Shown here: positions 48,501-62,378 of the stretch, piece after piece
Layout of the letters: every line of letters begins with the position of its first letter
How positions within the stretch are numbered: position 1 is the first letter of the stretch
NCBI RefSeq assembly: GCF_003590095.1
Contig: NC_039480.1
Coordinates: 14,981,328 to 15,045,327 of the forward strand
Origin: Trichoplusia ni
Lineage: Eukaryota; Arthropoda; Insecta; Lepidoptera; Noctuidae
Length of the DNA: 64,000 nucleotides
Reading direction: 5' to 3'
The notes under the pieces: model-generated
Seen by the model: only the letters and a program-made list of their open reading frames with translations
Told to the model about the DNA's origin: nothing
Databases searched by the model: none
Position numbers and translations under genes: made by a program

Positions 48501-51500
48501 ATGCATTTTTTACATAGTAAAGTAACATGCTGGAGTTAACCTTTCCACTTTATTAGGATACTTAAGTATTCATATAAAAATAGATCATGTGCTTGCATTT
48601 TTCTCTTTCTAATTTCATAATATACATCAAGTTTTAAAGAAGTCCTTTCTGCTTGACTGATTGACTCAAAGGATGTCCATCGAAGCAGAAATAGTCCGTG
48701 CCTGAAGTAACAGCAAAGTTTTTTAAAACAAACTTGACTTTGAATCTTTGTATTTAAATAATGGCTGATATTCCAAACAATTGATGAAATAAAATAAATA
48801 CATCTAACTATTTTGGACCGAAATTTCGCATCGCAAAAGTAAACAAATTATCAAACGAGGTGCTTAAGGTTTTCATATCACTGCTAATGACTTTCCTTTA
48901 GCATTATTAGTGGCGATAAGTCCCAGTTTAATCCCTTTATTGTGATTCCTTTCTAATTATCCCTTATTAGCACTAGAATGTCGTTTGCCTGCCCTGTTTA
49001 GGACACTTATTGTTCTGTTGCCATTGTTACTTCTTTGGGTAAACGAAGTAACAAAAGGAAGTATCCATTAAAAGTACCTACCACTTAAGAATAATTTGTA
49101 AGTAAGTATACATATTTTTCAATGCTAATTAATGTTATCTGTAGAAAGACAAAACAGTCTGAAGTCAACAGTGGAATACCTGTGTATAAAGTAGGTTACA
49201 TAAAAAAAATATTTAACCATCTGTTTTAATTTTAAATCTTCCAATATTAAGTACTCCAAAAAGGAATAGTGATAACGGTTTTCTTATTTTATATTTCCGA
49301 TCTTTCCTCAGTTATGTCAATTTATTCTAGTTTAAAAGTTTTTATTTTTTCTGACAGTGTTTATTTACTACGTACATTGCACTATGACCATTTTCTCCAT
49401 TTTATTTGTTTCTTGCCCTACTTCCGATTTAGTTAATTTCATTATTGAACTGCTTCGGCCTCGGTTACGCGAATTTATAATGCGGTGTGGTAATTTAAGT
49501 AAACTGTGACCGGTTCGTGCAATTGTCCTATTTAACTTAAATGTAACGAGCCTTACGGAGAACTCATTTAATGAACCTTTTATCCTTAATTAATTGAATG
49601 GAATATTTTTTCGAATGTAAGACTTATGGTCTCCAGATTTAGTTTTAAAAGGTCATGGATTATTTTTACTGGCAAAAAGTGTCCATACTAGATAAATCAC
49701 ACTAATATTATAATGTGAAAGTACCTGAGTGTGAATGTACCTGAATGTGTGCTGGACCGATTTTGATGTTTTTTTTAATTGCTATGACAGTTGATAACTG
49801 TCACCTTGGATTAAAACGGCTACTTTTATCCAAAAAGAGGCTAATGTACATTGTCAAAGCAACAACTATTCATTTAGTGTCCATACATCTTAAGGAAGCA
49901 ATTAAGTAATAAAGTAGTCAATTTTAACTATAAAAAAATGCGCAAAACTTAAACGAATAGTATCATAGAACTCGAAGTTAACGTTTGGAACGTTATGGCT
50001 TAATTAATGGGTATAATAGTATCTTTAAATTATGTATCTGATTGTTAACGAACATTAAAGTCAATTTTAAATTAGAATTGCTTATAAACAATTAAATACT
50101 TTTTAAGTCACATTTGATAGGTGTAGTTTTCGCATAAATTGAGTCTTTCTTATTTTATGGAGTACTTTTTTAATCTCGGCCATTTTGCGTAGTCTTATAC
50201 AATAATTTACCATAGATAATCATACAAAAATTGAAAGTAGCGAAATAATTTCAATGGTTTTTACTATTCTTGTAATACAAAACAAAAGAATATACATAGA
50301 TTCTCTTTACCATACAAAGGCACCACTCCAACTTTAACCAAAGCAACTAGATTTATTTTAAATAATTGCAACTATACTTACTTACATATTAAAATACTAG
50401 CTAAGGTATAAGGACATCAAGGAAGGGAATATTATCGCTGTTAGAAGTATTCCTGGCCCAACATTTTGCATGGCCATTGTCCAGTGCGTCCACCTCAGTG
50501 AAACTTGCATTTGTTGATCGATGCGCACACGCAACCTAACGAGATCCATTACAATTGAGATATTATTTCGTATTTATTAGATAAGTGCGTGATGTTTTCG
50601 TTTAGTATACTTAATTCAATCTGCAATTGAATTAACTGTAAGTTTTTTTAGGTTATAAAATACTGAAATTATGATTTTTTTTATGTTAATATAACCTCTC
50701 TTATAACTCACGTAACTTGATTTCTAAATTGTATATTGTCTACGGATTTTAATATGAAACAACTTTTACAATATAATGTTCAAAATATTCAGAAATACAA
50801 GTTTTATGATTAAATTTTGTTATAACTCTCAATTTATTTATGTAAAATGTAGAATTTACATAAAGTCTGAACTTTAGACGGGTAATGAACAGTCATTTTA
50901 TAGTTTTTACACTTCGAAGATACCTTACAAATGTTTTCAAACTTCAACTTTTAGAAGGAAGTTGAGGTATTAAAGAATTGATACATAACATTTAATATCG
51001 GATCTGAAGGCATTTTTATACCGCAAGCAAACCCAGCATCGCTACATAAAATTGTAATTGTAATTATGAGTAAAACGAAGACTCAAAAAGACATGAGTGA
51101 TACTTTTCTATTACGTCCATAATTTCATTGTTTTCGTCGGTTTCCACTTTAGAGTTCTTAAAAAAAGACATAGAAGAGTTCTACTTTCAGAATAAATAAT
51201 TTCATTCCATTCCACTGTATTGCGAACTTCTTTCACATACACCGACTTTTCATTTTTTTTTAATAAAAGAAAAATATTATTTAAAATTAATTGTCATTCG
51301 TAGAACTAGTAATTTCCAGGTTATTAAACAAAAGGTATTCGCATTATGCTAATAATAAACATTACTCGTTTACAAAGCTGGCCAGTTAGTTGCAAAACAA
51401 GGAAAAGTGAACGCACTAAGAATCTAGACCAGAGATAATACGTTACAGGATTTGTAATCGCTTGAGGAGGGACAAGACGGCGTAAATTGTTTAATCAAAT

Positions 51501-54500
51501 TTATATTACAGTTGAAACTGTTAGATCAATACTTACCGTATAACTAGGGATACCTCGCGGATTAACTTGCTTGGTTTGCCTTTCAATCCTAGTATAATAA
51601 ATACAATGTATAGTTAAAAAATGTCTATAATTGGAGAAAATCATTAGTCACCAAAAAGAGAAAGCGATTCCCAATATCCGACAAAATGGCTTTGTATAAA
51701 AAAAAATACACTTACTTAGTGGAAAAGGTATGTGGTAGGTACGGAAATGAAGGTATGTGTTTTAACTAATACATACATATAAGTGTTTCAAATTATGATC
51801 TAATTATAACTCACTCAAAAAAAATCGTGTTAAAACGTTTATAAGTACAAAAAGATTGTAAGTATATCAGTAACAACGACATAGGATCCCGGACAGGTGT
51901 CCATCTATTTTAGTAACGCGATGCCTCACGACGTACTCACAACTTACTGGAAAAGTAATAAACAGAGATATTCTCCATAACTATTAAAAGTAGTTCTAGT
52001 CTTCTAGATCAGACTTTTTATTGTAAAACTGTATGTTATTTGATGTGATATCTCGAGATCCTTCTTTCTAATGATACTTATCTTGGTATTCGTTTTTCAT
52101 TTAATGATTTACAGTGTTTTTGCTTAGCTTCTTACGAGTGTTCGCTTAAATTATAACAAATGCAAAATTAAGCATTTTCCGGTATTTGAGAATATGATTT
52201 TGGTATCATATAACTTTGATGTAATGTATTATCTAAATAAATTGTGATATCAATTAACATTCGATCAGGAAGTATTTCTGTCTGTCTGTCTAGAAGTCTT
52301 AGGTCAATTTGTATTATACAAGAGACATTATAATATAAACTAAGACAATCATATTCATATTTTCTGGTCTAGTAAGTATGAATACTCTTATTATGCAGTT
52401 CGTCTTTCAAGATCTAGGATACCAAATTTTATGTAATAATGGAATGTGTTTTTCCTGATTATTGCATTTTGATGAAGTATTTTTATATTTATTATCTAGT
52501 AGCGAGTTTGTTTACTGCCAATTCTTCTAGGATTTTTGGAGGCTGACAATCTTTAGTTAGTAAACTTTGTTGTGTTTAGGTTTTTGGTCAATACACATTT
52601 AGAACATCATCTTTACAGCATTGTTTAGTCTTATACGACTGTGGTAGAACAATTTTTTCTCTAAGAATTTTAAATATCTTACATTTATATTTCTATCTTA
52701 TTTTAAATACATTTTGATTGCAGACGTGGTTAGTAAAAACCGTCAATTATATCGGCTGGTACTTTGTGTAGTAATGTTGTTTGCTCAAGGTTAGCGAGTT
52801 CGATGCCGACGTAGCATCTGCCCTGACGAATAAATTCAATGTTTTGTTCGCCGTGGGAATGTAATTATAATATACATTATAATATGTAGAAGATTTAAGT
52901 ACTGTAGAGCTTCTTACAACTTCGCTATCGCGCCAGTTAATACAGTTAATCAAAAACTTTTTCAATTTACGACCCGTAGCTCAGAAATTCGTTACTATGT
53001 CTACGGAATACCAGACACGTTCTTAAAATTTCTAGACTGTTTCCATAAGTAAATTAGTACTGTTGCTATTGTTTCTAATGTGTAAAATAAACAAAAAAAA
53101 TATTTAATTTATTTCTCGCATACTAGTAAATTTGCTTTAAATGTTAATTGGACATGATGTAGCTTATATAGCTGCATCGTAGTCTTTCTTTCTAGCATCT
53201 TTTGAAATAAATTTTATTTTCTTCTTCATCGATGACCATTGGTTTTCAATATATCAAGAAAATCATTTAATTAACGTGAAATCATAACATCATCGGTATT
53301 TCCCGGCTGCTATTCGGCTTTTGACCTCGTCACGCTATAATGCTTATGATAAAAGATGATCAACTTTAAATAATCTAAGCAAGGTTATTTGAGGTTATTC
53401 CATGCTTCCGGCGAACACCTGATCGGGACGTGTTTCGTTGGTTTCTATTCCACATGATAAGTTGATATCTTCCTTTGAGCAAAGTGTTCCATTGCTGGGA
53501 TCATTCTATCCTGGTCTACGACAAACAGGATTTTTAAATCATTCGAATAGATCCTAATTTACTTTGGCAAAGGACACATATTCTGTTTTCAAAACTGTTC
53601 ATTGCCAAAATAAGTCAATTTTAATTTAGATTCACGGGATCGCCTTCGCATGCACTACTCGACTCCGGCGCGAGTGTGAATCCACCACCTACCTAGCTAT
53701 GTATGCACGTACGTAAGGTGCACGGGCTATACCTAACTATGTTTGTACGTCTGGTGCTCGGCATTGCAAGGTGAACAAGCCGGGCGCGGTACATGACCCG
53801 CGTCCTGCGCAAAAACCTCTCCGATCCAGCTGGGAACGTATTATAGCTATAAGTATTAGTTGTTCTTGATGGTAGTGAAATTTCAATGCTGTGTGTATTA
53901 TTTTAAGGTTAATTTTAGCTTGATTATGAACAAAGGGTAGAACAGTTTCCTTTGTTTCAGTTTTGATGACGTTTATCTGACATTATAACACGCTATGTAT
54001 GAGAAAAATACACATTTACGTCTTTTAACGTACAAAAGCCACATCAATTATTTTATTATAGAGATAAATGAACAAAACATCAAGAGTATCATAAAATCAT
54101 CGTAAAAACTCAGTGTCATATAAGTTTCGTCTCGCTTACTCGGTTTTCACTATTCATTAGTGGTAACGTTCAAAAGAGGAAGCCTACATCCACGCCACCA
54201 TCTCTAGCCGCTTACAGTTGACCGGTTTTTACGTGAAATCATTGGGTACGCCAATCGTACCACATTCCGTACGTGCCCGATCATACATTGACGTATGCAT
54301 CGCGCATTCGTTTGCGCGCCTCGCCAAGCGAAACTGTATACATTAGCATTCGAAACTAGACAACCTTTTTTGATACTAATCGTAGGTCCGCACTTCATAT
54401 TAATTGAAAATTACTAGTGCGTATAATGACACGATTACATGTATCAGGTAGACAACTGTTTTGCAATACAAAAGATATCAACGAGCATCGAATGTTGGTG

Positions 54501-57500
54501 GAAAATGATTTCGTATGATAAACTGTCTTCTAAGAAATAGCTGCGTATTTAAGAACAATTAGACGATAATTAATCTGTCATATTTAATACACTGTAATCT
54601 GAAAAATGGAATTTCGATCTTCATAAATCTTATCTTGTCAGATTCAATCAATCTAAGTGGATTGATTGAATCTGACAAGATACGATTTCGTCATGATAGC
54701 GTCAAAGTATAATTTTCACTTAATGTTCATTCTAATGTTGTTTTATGCAAGAAACTCGCTAAAATTATGATTTGTAATGATCAGTTTGGAGTAAGGAAGC
54801 TGTTAAGCGAAAGTTGGCAGACAATGCTCGTCGCTTCGTGGGTCATAATTATTGAGCTCCGGTAGTCCGGTCTTAAAGAGGCGAAAGTGACCGATGACCA
54901 TGAGGGAGCGGCAACGCCAAAGAGTCGTAGAGTTTCGCACTACTCTAATGTTATTAAGAATTTGTTAATTGTAGGTTGGAAATTTTAGTATCAGTAAAAA
55001 AATGGATCGAAAAGAACAGGGTTATTGTGTAAAACGGGTACACAAAGAACAGGGTAATGTGTGCTTTAAATATGTTTTTGGAATTAAAAGAAAAATATAT
55101 ATTTTTTAATTAAAGTAGGTTGTTTTCCAGGCTCTTTTAAAACGTTACAGTATTGACTTTAGGTGTATGGTTCCAAAATTTCATTCTTTTTCATTTATTG
55201 GTTGGTGATTAATTGTTCTTCATAACGTACAATACTTACTAAAGCGTAGTATCAGAAACACCTCTTTGTTCTGATTTATTGTGCTCTAAAAATAACAAAA
55301 TACCAGGAAAATACATGAACAGAGTTTAATTTATATGTTCTTGTAATGTTATCTGTTTGACGTTCTACTATTAGACACAGGTTGTCCTTATAACTTGTGT
55401 GATATGTATGTTTACCGGCATTGGTGCTAATGAATAACTGAAATAATATGCTTCATTAAATTCTTCTAAACTAAGTTATTTTGTATTAATATTGATATGT
55501 TTTTCGTACATTTATATCAGTGAATCAGTGTGTGCCTATTTTGTAGGTCTGATAATAACTATTTTTATATTCCTATTCTTACTTTTTTATTTTCTAGAAC
55601 TTATTTATCTGAGATATCTGAGACGTCTAGTTTACAATATAAAATAATGAGTAAATAGTTATATGTTTTGAATAGTTTCTACTAATTGACCACATAAGAT
55701 TATTGCATGACGAAGTGCATAATTGGAAAGAATCTGTAGGTTAAGAACGTGCCGAAGTCAATTTCTAAAAAAACAACGGAACATTTATCCATTCGCAACG
55801 AACGTGCTTAAATTACAACTAACTATAAGGAACTATGCTTAAGTTAATAGAACACCAATATTTGCATTATAATACAAATAATATCGCATTGCCTGGAAAC
55901 CAGTTTTTATTGTTCTCTAGCAAACGTCGGCTTTGCAGAATGTGGTCAAACTAAATTACAAAATGACGTAAGGTGAAAAGAGTGCGAAAATTGAAATACA
56001 TACTTGATCAGTTACATGTTGAAATATTTGTGTATTCAAAAAGTTTTTATAACAAACCAATCAAGTCTTAAACTTTAAATACCATTATTTATTTTCTTTC
56101 ATCATATTTTAATGAAAGAAGTGTTTTATGTCAACATATATTGTTAGTTCAATTTACAGTTCTTGTTTTATTTATTTCCTGAAGTTATTGTGTTGCTTAT
56201 TGTTTTAAATGACATCAGATATGATCGTCATAATATATTTTAAAACCTTAACACATACAATAAATTGAGTACGTCACGTTTATTTACGTTCAAGGTCGAA
56301 TGTCTATGAAATTAATAAACATTTGTATATTGCATTATAGGTCCAATTGTCTTACTAATGCAGGTTCAGATTTACTACTAAACTCCAGTTCACTCTTTCG
56401 GGAGTAATGTACGTGCAAAACGCAGAACGAATTATCCAAATATTTAAAACAGTCATCTCCATTCATTTCTCAATCCATATAGAAATGACAATGAGACAAG
56501 TTTTAAATATCTCTTACAAAACAAATGCCAAACGAAAATAATAATTCCATTCTCAAAGATCTGCATCCGGATTAAAAATAAACAAAACGAATGTGTGTAT
56601 TACATCAAGTTTCTCCGTCTCACACGTTAAACAGCATGGAGATATCAAATAAAACTTTCTTTGCACTTTCCCATCAATAATCGTAATCCGATAGCTTAGT
56701 CGATTCTCTCGATTCTACAAAAACGACGATCGATGAACTCTACTCGAGTTGAAGAATCGTTTCGCTCCGTTGGCTGATCGCTCTGATGGTCTTTAAGCAA
56801 AAAAACTAATAAGCCCTCATTACTTAAAGTGGGTGGGTTAGTCGAATAAATTCTAGTTATCTATTCGATTATACGTAAATTATTTTTACTTTTTAAAGGA
56901 ATAACATACTAGCATATTTAATTGTCGGTTATGTAAGGTAATATCAATATTTGGGTTAAAATTTTTGAGAATAATGATTCTATTTTAATTATATCCAAGT
57001 TGAAAGAGCCTAAATACATACAAACTTTACATTAAGTTAATCAGGTTGTAAATTCGATATCATTAAAATTCCTGCGTACCATATTGGTACCACGAAACCA
57101 GTTCTATCTCGGCTTGCCTTTACTTAAATATGATATTATCTAAGGTTTACATTCTCATTGATAAACTATTTAGATTTGTTGCTCAAAACCAGCTTTGTTC
57201 ATATAAAACAAGAGCTATTATGAAGTCAATTGTAAAAAAATATTACCGTCACTTTTCGAAAGGGATGGTTATATTTATCTGTATTATTTCATCCTTGTCT
57301 ATCATTAAAGAAGGTTTTAACGTTTATACGCTTTACGTTATATGTACGCGAATAAGTATTCGATACTAAGAAACGATTCTTCAATAATAATTATAAAATC
57401 GTATTAAAATATAATTTATTATCAATTAAACTGCTCTATCACGATGGCTGTATAAAGCGTTGCTTATTATTAAAAAGTTAGATCATCAAATTCATGTCAT

Positions 57501-60500
57501 AATCTTTGGCCCTTACTTTTTCTGATAATTATAATTAATACTGTATTCCTAAGGGGTGGGAAATCAAGTAGAGTATTGCATTATATGCCTTGATGCAAAG
57601 ATGGAGAAATACTATGACGTATGCATGTATTATACGACTATGTATGTATGTATATATGATAGGTGGTTCATTCATAGGCGGTGATCATACTTAGGTATCT
57701 AGCGTGGGAATACGATTGTCACTTGTTACGTACAGTCGTCGATAGATATCTTTTCTTAAGTAGGTTAGTTTCATTATTGCGTTTAGATGGCGTTTAGTGT
57801 GCATATCCAAAACATTTGGCTTTAATTAAATTTGGTTTGAAATCACGGATAGTTTAAATAATGAGAGAAAATAACATAATTATGTAAAATACAGATTTAA
57901 TTATGTTCAAGGCATACAAATCTTTAATGTCAATCTTTTTGGACATAATTAATTACTAAGATTTATCGAGTTTAACATATCATAAAGAGTTAGTTAAAAT
58001 ACAAAAAGATCTACTTTTAAATATATTTTTTCGTATCGATTGTACTCAATACCTAATCACAATCGAGAAAAAAGTCGACTATCTACTTTCAAGTTTCGAC
58101 TATTTACCTACACTATTACATTCACGATTAAATCAAACAATAAAGAGCTTTATTCTTAAGGTGTAAGAGTACAATTTTAATTATTTTATAAGTCAGGAAA
58201 ACTGTGTAAAAGATTGAACACACACGATATAAAGCTTTATTTTCAAGCCCTTAAAATATATTTTTCTTTACCTTGTTTTATCAGTACCGGGAGTACGAAT
58301 TGGATCATTGTAACGTAATAAGCAATTAAATTGCGTGATAGTGTTAAATGGTTTATGTAAAGTGCGTTTGATATAAGTTTACCTTGCTGCAGTTAATTAA
58401 ATCAATCCTGATTGCAATGGTAACAGGATAGAAAAGAATTTAGAATAGGTTTTGTGAAATGTGGTGATTCCACAGGGTAGTGCGACTTATTTTTTGTGAA
58501 CGGACGATTCATACAATTTACGTATGAAAAAATATTATTGTCCATACTGTGTTATTTTCAACTATCAGCCAAATTTTAACAAATGACCTCAAGAGCGAGT
58601 ATAAGAAGGTGAATGACAAATTATATGTATATTGTACATGCTCGTATATACGTTTTGCTATGTATAATAGAACGTATGTTCCCTGTATTTTTTTAACGGT
58701 ATTCTTCACTATGCTTCCGTTACTATTACGCCTTGTTTAAGAAGTTTGATTCAAGGTACAGTGAGGAACAACAAAACGCTAATAGAAGGAGCAAGATAAG
58801 TCGCTCAAAGGACACGTATACACCGTTAAATCTTAGATTGTCTACCAAGCATTTTACTGTTGAGTTGGCATCCAAATCTTACCTACAGGGCCTCAATCGC
58901 ATCTATTCTATACCCGCAACCCATTTTTAATACGCAGATATCATTATGTCAACTATTACTTTTATTCTATAACTAACATTCCCACAGTACACTGTATTTC
59001 CACAGATTTTCCCTCGTGACGTCATGACCTTTCCCTCAGGGAAGTAATGAATAATTATCCATTACGTCTTGTTTGATGGAATGCGCTATCAGATTGACGG
59101 GCGACGTCTGATCCATTGTTGGACGTTTTTCAACTGTTTATTGTCTTTCAAGAAACTCGACCCGCATAGTTTGTATGCAATTGTCAATTGATTTATCGAC
59201 GCACGTAAATACTATGTATTTTTGCGGGGCTGACGTTTGTTTTGATTTATCGAGAGTAACAATGGTTGTGTGAAGCATCTCGTTGTTAAAGAAAGAGCGG
59301 CTTGCTTAGAATAGATGGTTAATTCCTTTTAAATTTTGAAGTTTTTACCATAATTGTAAGTTTACATGGTATTTAGCTGTATGTTACTATAAAAGGAAAA
59401 AAACTTTTTGAATGTTAATTAAAATTAGAACATTTTAAAATAATTATATATCATACTATTTTTCCTTCTATCAAGTCATCGGGCTTGTTTAAGAATAACA
59501 ACAAGTGACTCATTTGGAACTTTGACTAACAGCACAATCCGGTTTTTGAGCTAAACCGGACTAAAGAACTTCCACACAGCTCTAAAAAACAGCTAAACGA
59601 GTCTACAAATTTTATTTTGTTGAGGTTACAGAGAACCTATCACCATCTCCTAGAGTAAATCCAAATGTGGAAGGGAGACAGAGCGATATGCGGCATAGAG
59701 CGACGTCTCACAACTACAACCTTACTTTAGAGTTGGTAATTGCCTCCCTGACAAAGATAATACGGATTCCATACAAAGATAATGTATTCTAGACATGTCC
59801 TCAAGGCTCAAATACAATAACAATAGGACATATTGTGACTTTATTCACACTTCTCACGATCGGTATCCGTTTTGTTCTCTGAATGTCGATTACAAGGTTC
59901 TTTTCGATCTTTGACCCTACTGTAAAGTGTATACCTTCTTATTATCTCCTTATTTCTGCATTTCTGAGTGAAACAATATCAGTAATTAAATATCATTCTT
60001 TTAAAGCCATTTAGGTAGTTACAACTTACTCTACTATAAAGTTTAGGTTACTCTATAATTTTTAATGAATACTGGACAATTATAGGCAGTAGTAGTCACA
60101 GTTCTCTTTTATACCAGTAATATACAAATACTTCTGCAGAAACGATTATATATTAACTACTTTCAACATAACAATTTGATTTGCAGGAATGTTACTCTAA
60201 ATTGTATAATGCATTCAGTTTTTAAATAAACGACAAAACAAAAAGGTGTCAACCTTATTGTTATATTCTTAGTCTAGACATTTTGATTATGTATGTGATA
60301 TTTATTATCGTATGGGTATAAAATTATAATAGACAGCTCTATTGTTATTGTGTTCCCTTATACGTGTACTTACGATGTTTGCCAATTCACCTGGACGAGA
60401 TACATTTAGTTGCTAACGTTGAACGAATTGGTAAAATTTAGGTATTCAAGTAGCAATTCACTGCCAATTGACTGCACGGATATCCGAGTGGTTGAGGTCG

Positions 60501-62378
60501 CCAATCGAACTAAGCGCGACATGTCGCGAGTTCGAACCTCGCGTAGGACAAGCATTTGTGTGATTCACGAATGCGTAAAACGTAAAGATGGTATATTTTA
60601 TACTGTCTTTTGTTACACTCAGGTCATTTGTCATTGTATTGAGGACAGACCTCAATACCATTGACGCTTAAATTCTGCAAATATTTGACTCAAAGGACCA
60701 GGATTTCGAGAAATTACTCCGTTGTATGAGTCCGTTTTTTACTTTCTGAACTAACATAGAAAACAAATGACAGTTTTATTTTAATTTGTACACATACCGT
60801 AATATAAATAACGTTTTCGAGCTTTTATCGTTCAATAGTTGATGAGTTCTTGTTTCAATTGTATATGTAGTGTCTTGTAGTAATCTAAAACAAACGGGCC
60901 TTCGGTTCGAACACTTGTACGTTTAACCGTGTTACCGGCGAGGGCGCCACTGACCGCCCATATCTACTTTCTAATGACTTAAATAGTCTCAATGTGTTCT
61001 CAAAGGTGTGGCTAAGGTGATTATATATTATTTGAACATCTAACAATACACTCTCGTTAAATAAATCTTATGTTTCCATAATCATTTGTGCCGAAGATCG
61101 TTCGCTTTGGCTTTGTTTTTTCTAACAATAAATTGATTTGATAAATACTGAATTACTCACTTAATTTAAATTGAACAGGAAAAGGAACAGGAAATTTTGA
61201 ATTTTAAACATTTAAATTCCTAGTAACGCGCTTCACAAACATTCAGGTTTATCCCGTACAAAATACCCAAATACCAAAACATGCCTAGCAATTAATGTCC
61301 AATGCTAGGCCAAAAAACGACAAAAAGATCCCGAACAAAAGCGTTCCTGAGGGCGGTCCTTGAATGCCCTTGAAGGCAATCAATCCGTTCCGGCCTTCGG
61401 TCCTGGAGGCCTCGTGAGGAATGCGGTTCTCGACCAGTTCCACATAATTACGGGTCGAAGGCTCGCGCTACGACTACCGCTCGGTCTCTAGACGATTGGG
61501 CATTGTGGCCGTTAGACCCCGCTTATAATTGCACTTTAATTACACTATACATAGGTAGGTTTTAATGACTTAACGATACAAGGAATTCGACTTGTTTCTA
61601 AAAATGTTGTTTGTACTAGGTATTTTATGAGGTGTTTTACATGAAAATTAAGTGTAGTAGTAAATTATAACCCAAATGCCTATTTTACAATTCCTTATAA
61701 ACTTAGCCTATCTCAAAATTGAGTCACACAAAAATATTGACTCGAATGCAGCTGAACCATTCAAATGTATTACAATGCGCCTTTTACTATCATATCTATA
61801 GCATTGTCTAGTAATGCAACGCCTACACTCCACAACTCATTGTCAGCTTTAGTTATGGACTCTGGTCCTACAATGTTTGGTATGCATCGGTCCTTGTGGG
61901 CAAACATAATATAAACTAGCCACCACGAGTTCGTTATGTGGAAGTTTTTCGGATTAATATAGGATAATTATGACTATTAAAGTGGTTCATATATAGTGTG
62001 TATTTATCATATATAGTGGCTATTATTTACAGAATCAGGTCAAAGTTTACCGTATACTGGGGGTCTACCATCACTCCCTGAAACAGAACAGTTACGCCCC
62101 TCGCCCCAGGTTCGACGAAAAACGCTGTCTCTTCTCCCCAATATTTAGTTTATAGAGCATACCCAAAGTAGAACCAGTAGTATTTGTTAAGAGTCATACG
62201 AATACTGTATTGTACAAATGATTAACGGCCCATTTTCCTTGTCTCCAGGGCTACGCAGCGGAGAACTCAGCGGGTAACTCACAGTCAATCCTGGACAGTT
62301 TGAACAACAAATACTTCTTCTACACGAGGACGCGGGGCTTGTTCCGCATCTGCTATCCTAAGGAGAGACCGCCTTCAG
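42566..62378 (+). CDS. Claudin/stargazin-like four-pass membrane protein, 3'-partial
   Basis: Two coding exons are visible: 42566-42691 (42 codons, phase 0) and 62249-62378 (43 codons plus one base); the gene runs past the window. Exon 1 encodes a short cytoplasmic Met-Pro-Cys start, a first membrane segment (about residues 7-28, LSIATITAIVAAALMAIAF) and STDNWLYIEV, the entry to the first extracellular loop with the Trp typical of the PMP22/claudin superfamily. Exon 2 encodes the loop, with FFYTRTRGLFRICYP resembling the GLW...C signature of claudins and calcium-channel gamma subunits (TDYWLY...GLWRTC in stargazin). Likely a junction or channel-associated membrane protein. Which subfamily cannot be decided from 85 residues. 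The intron between the exons is 19,557 bp. Confidence 0.7.
44874..45062 (+). repeat. Retrotransposon-like 3' end
   Basis: The end gtggccttacttgaataaat followed by gcatttgatttgatg is a sequence I recall as the 3' terminus of an abundant lepidopteran retroelement, with an internal AATAAA. The upstream limit is uncertain. Confidence 0.45.
53640..53830. other. GC-rich patch inside the large intron
   Basis: It is clearly richer in G+C than the surrounding AT-rich intron (ggcgcgagtgtgaatccacc, gccgggcgcggtacatgacc, gcgtcctgcgc) and includes a partial repeat (acctagctatgtatgcacgt / acctaactatgtttgtacgt). It could be an enhancer, an alternative first exon or promoter, or an unknown repeat. No frame with recognised similarity. 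Confidence 0.35.
54631..54682. repeat. Hairpin with perfect 23-bp arms and 6-nt loop
   Basis: The left arm 54631-54653 (tatcttgtcagattcaatca, then atc) and right arm 54660-54682 are exact reverse complements around taagtg. Allowing one mismatch the pairing extends to 29 bp (54625-54688). Nothing links it to a repeat family seen elsewhere in the window. Confidence 0.75.
60469..60577 (+). mobile_element. tRNA-derived SINE, 5' half with clear A and B boxes
   Basis: It begins gactgcacggatatccgagt and ggttgaggtcg (A-box region), has gcgagttcgaacctcgcg (B box, matching GGTTCGANNCC closely), then gtaggacaagcatttgtgtg. The 3' half is missing or diverged. This is the only plus-strand copy with both promoter boxes nearly intact. 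Confidence 0.7.
61370..61530. other. GC-rich patch upstream of the second claudin-like exon
   Basis: A GC-rich stretch (ccggccttcggtcctggagg, cgaaggctcgcgctacgact) in otherwise AT-rich intron, about 0.7 kb before the exon at 62249. Its role is unknown: possible regulatory element, alternative promoter or repeat. Confidence 0.3.

Larger units (their letters stand above)
42692..62248 (+). other. 19.6 kb first intron of the claudin-like gene
   Basis: No exon or other gene is supported; all open frames here are short and without recognisable content. Recognised items: a retrotransposon-like 3' end (44874-45062), a GC-rich patch (53640-53830), a strong hairpin (54631-54682), a SINE fragment (60469-60577) and a GC-rich patch (61370-61530). 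Such a long first intron often holds enhancers; nothing more specific is visible. Confidence 0.65.

Noticed and set aside
60469..60577. tRNA gene suggested by A and B boxes
   Set aside because: No full cloverleaf or acceptor stem can be formed, and the sequence recurs as a SINE in the window.
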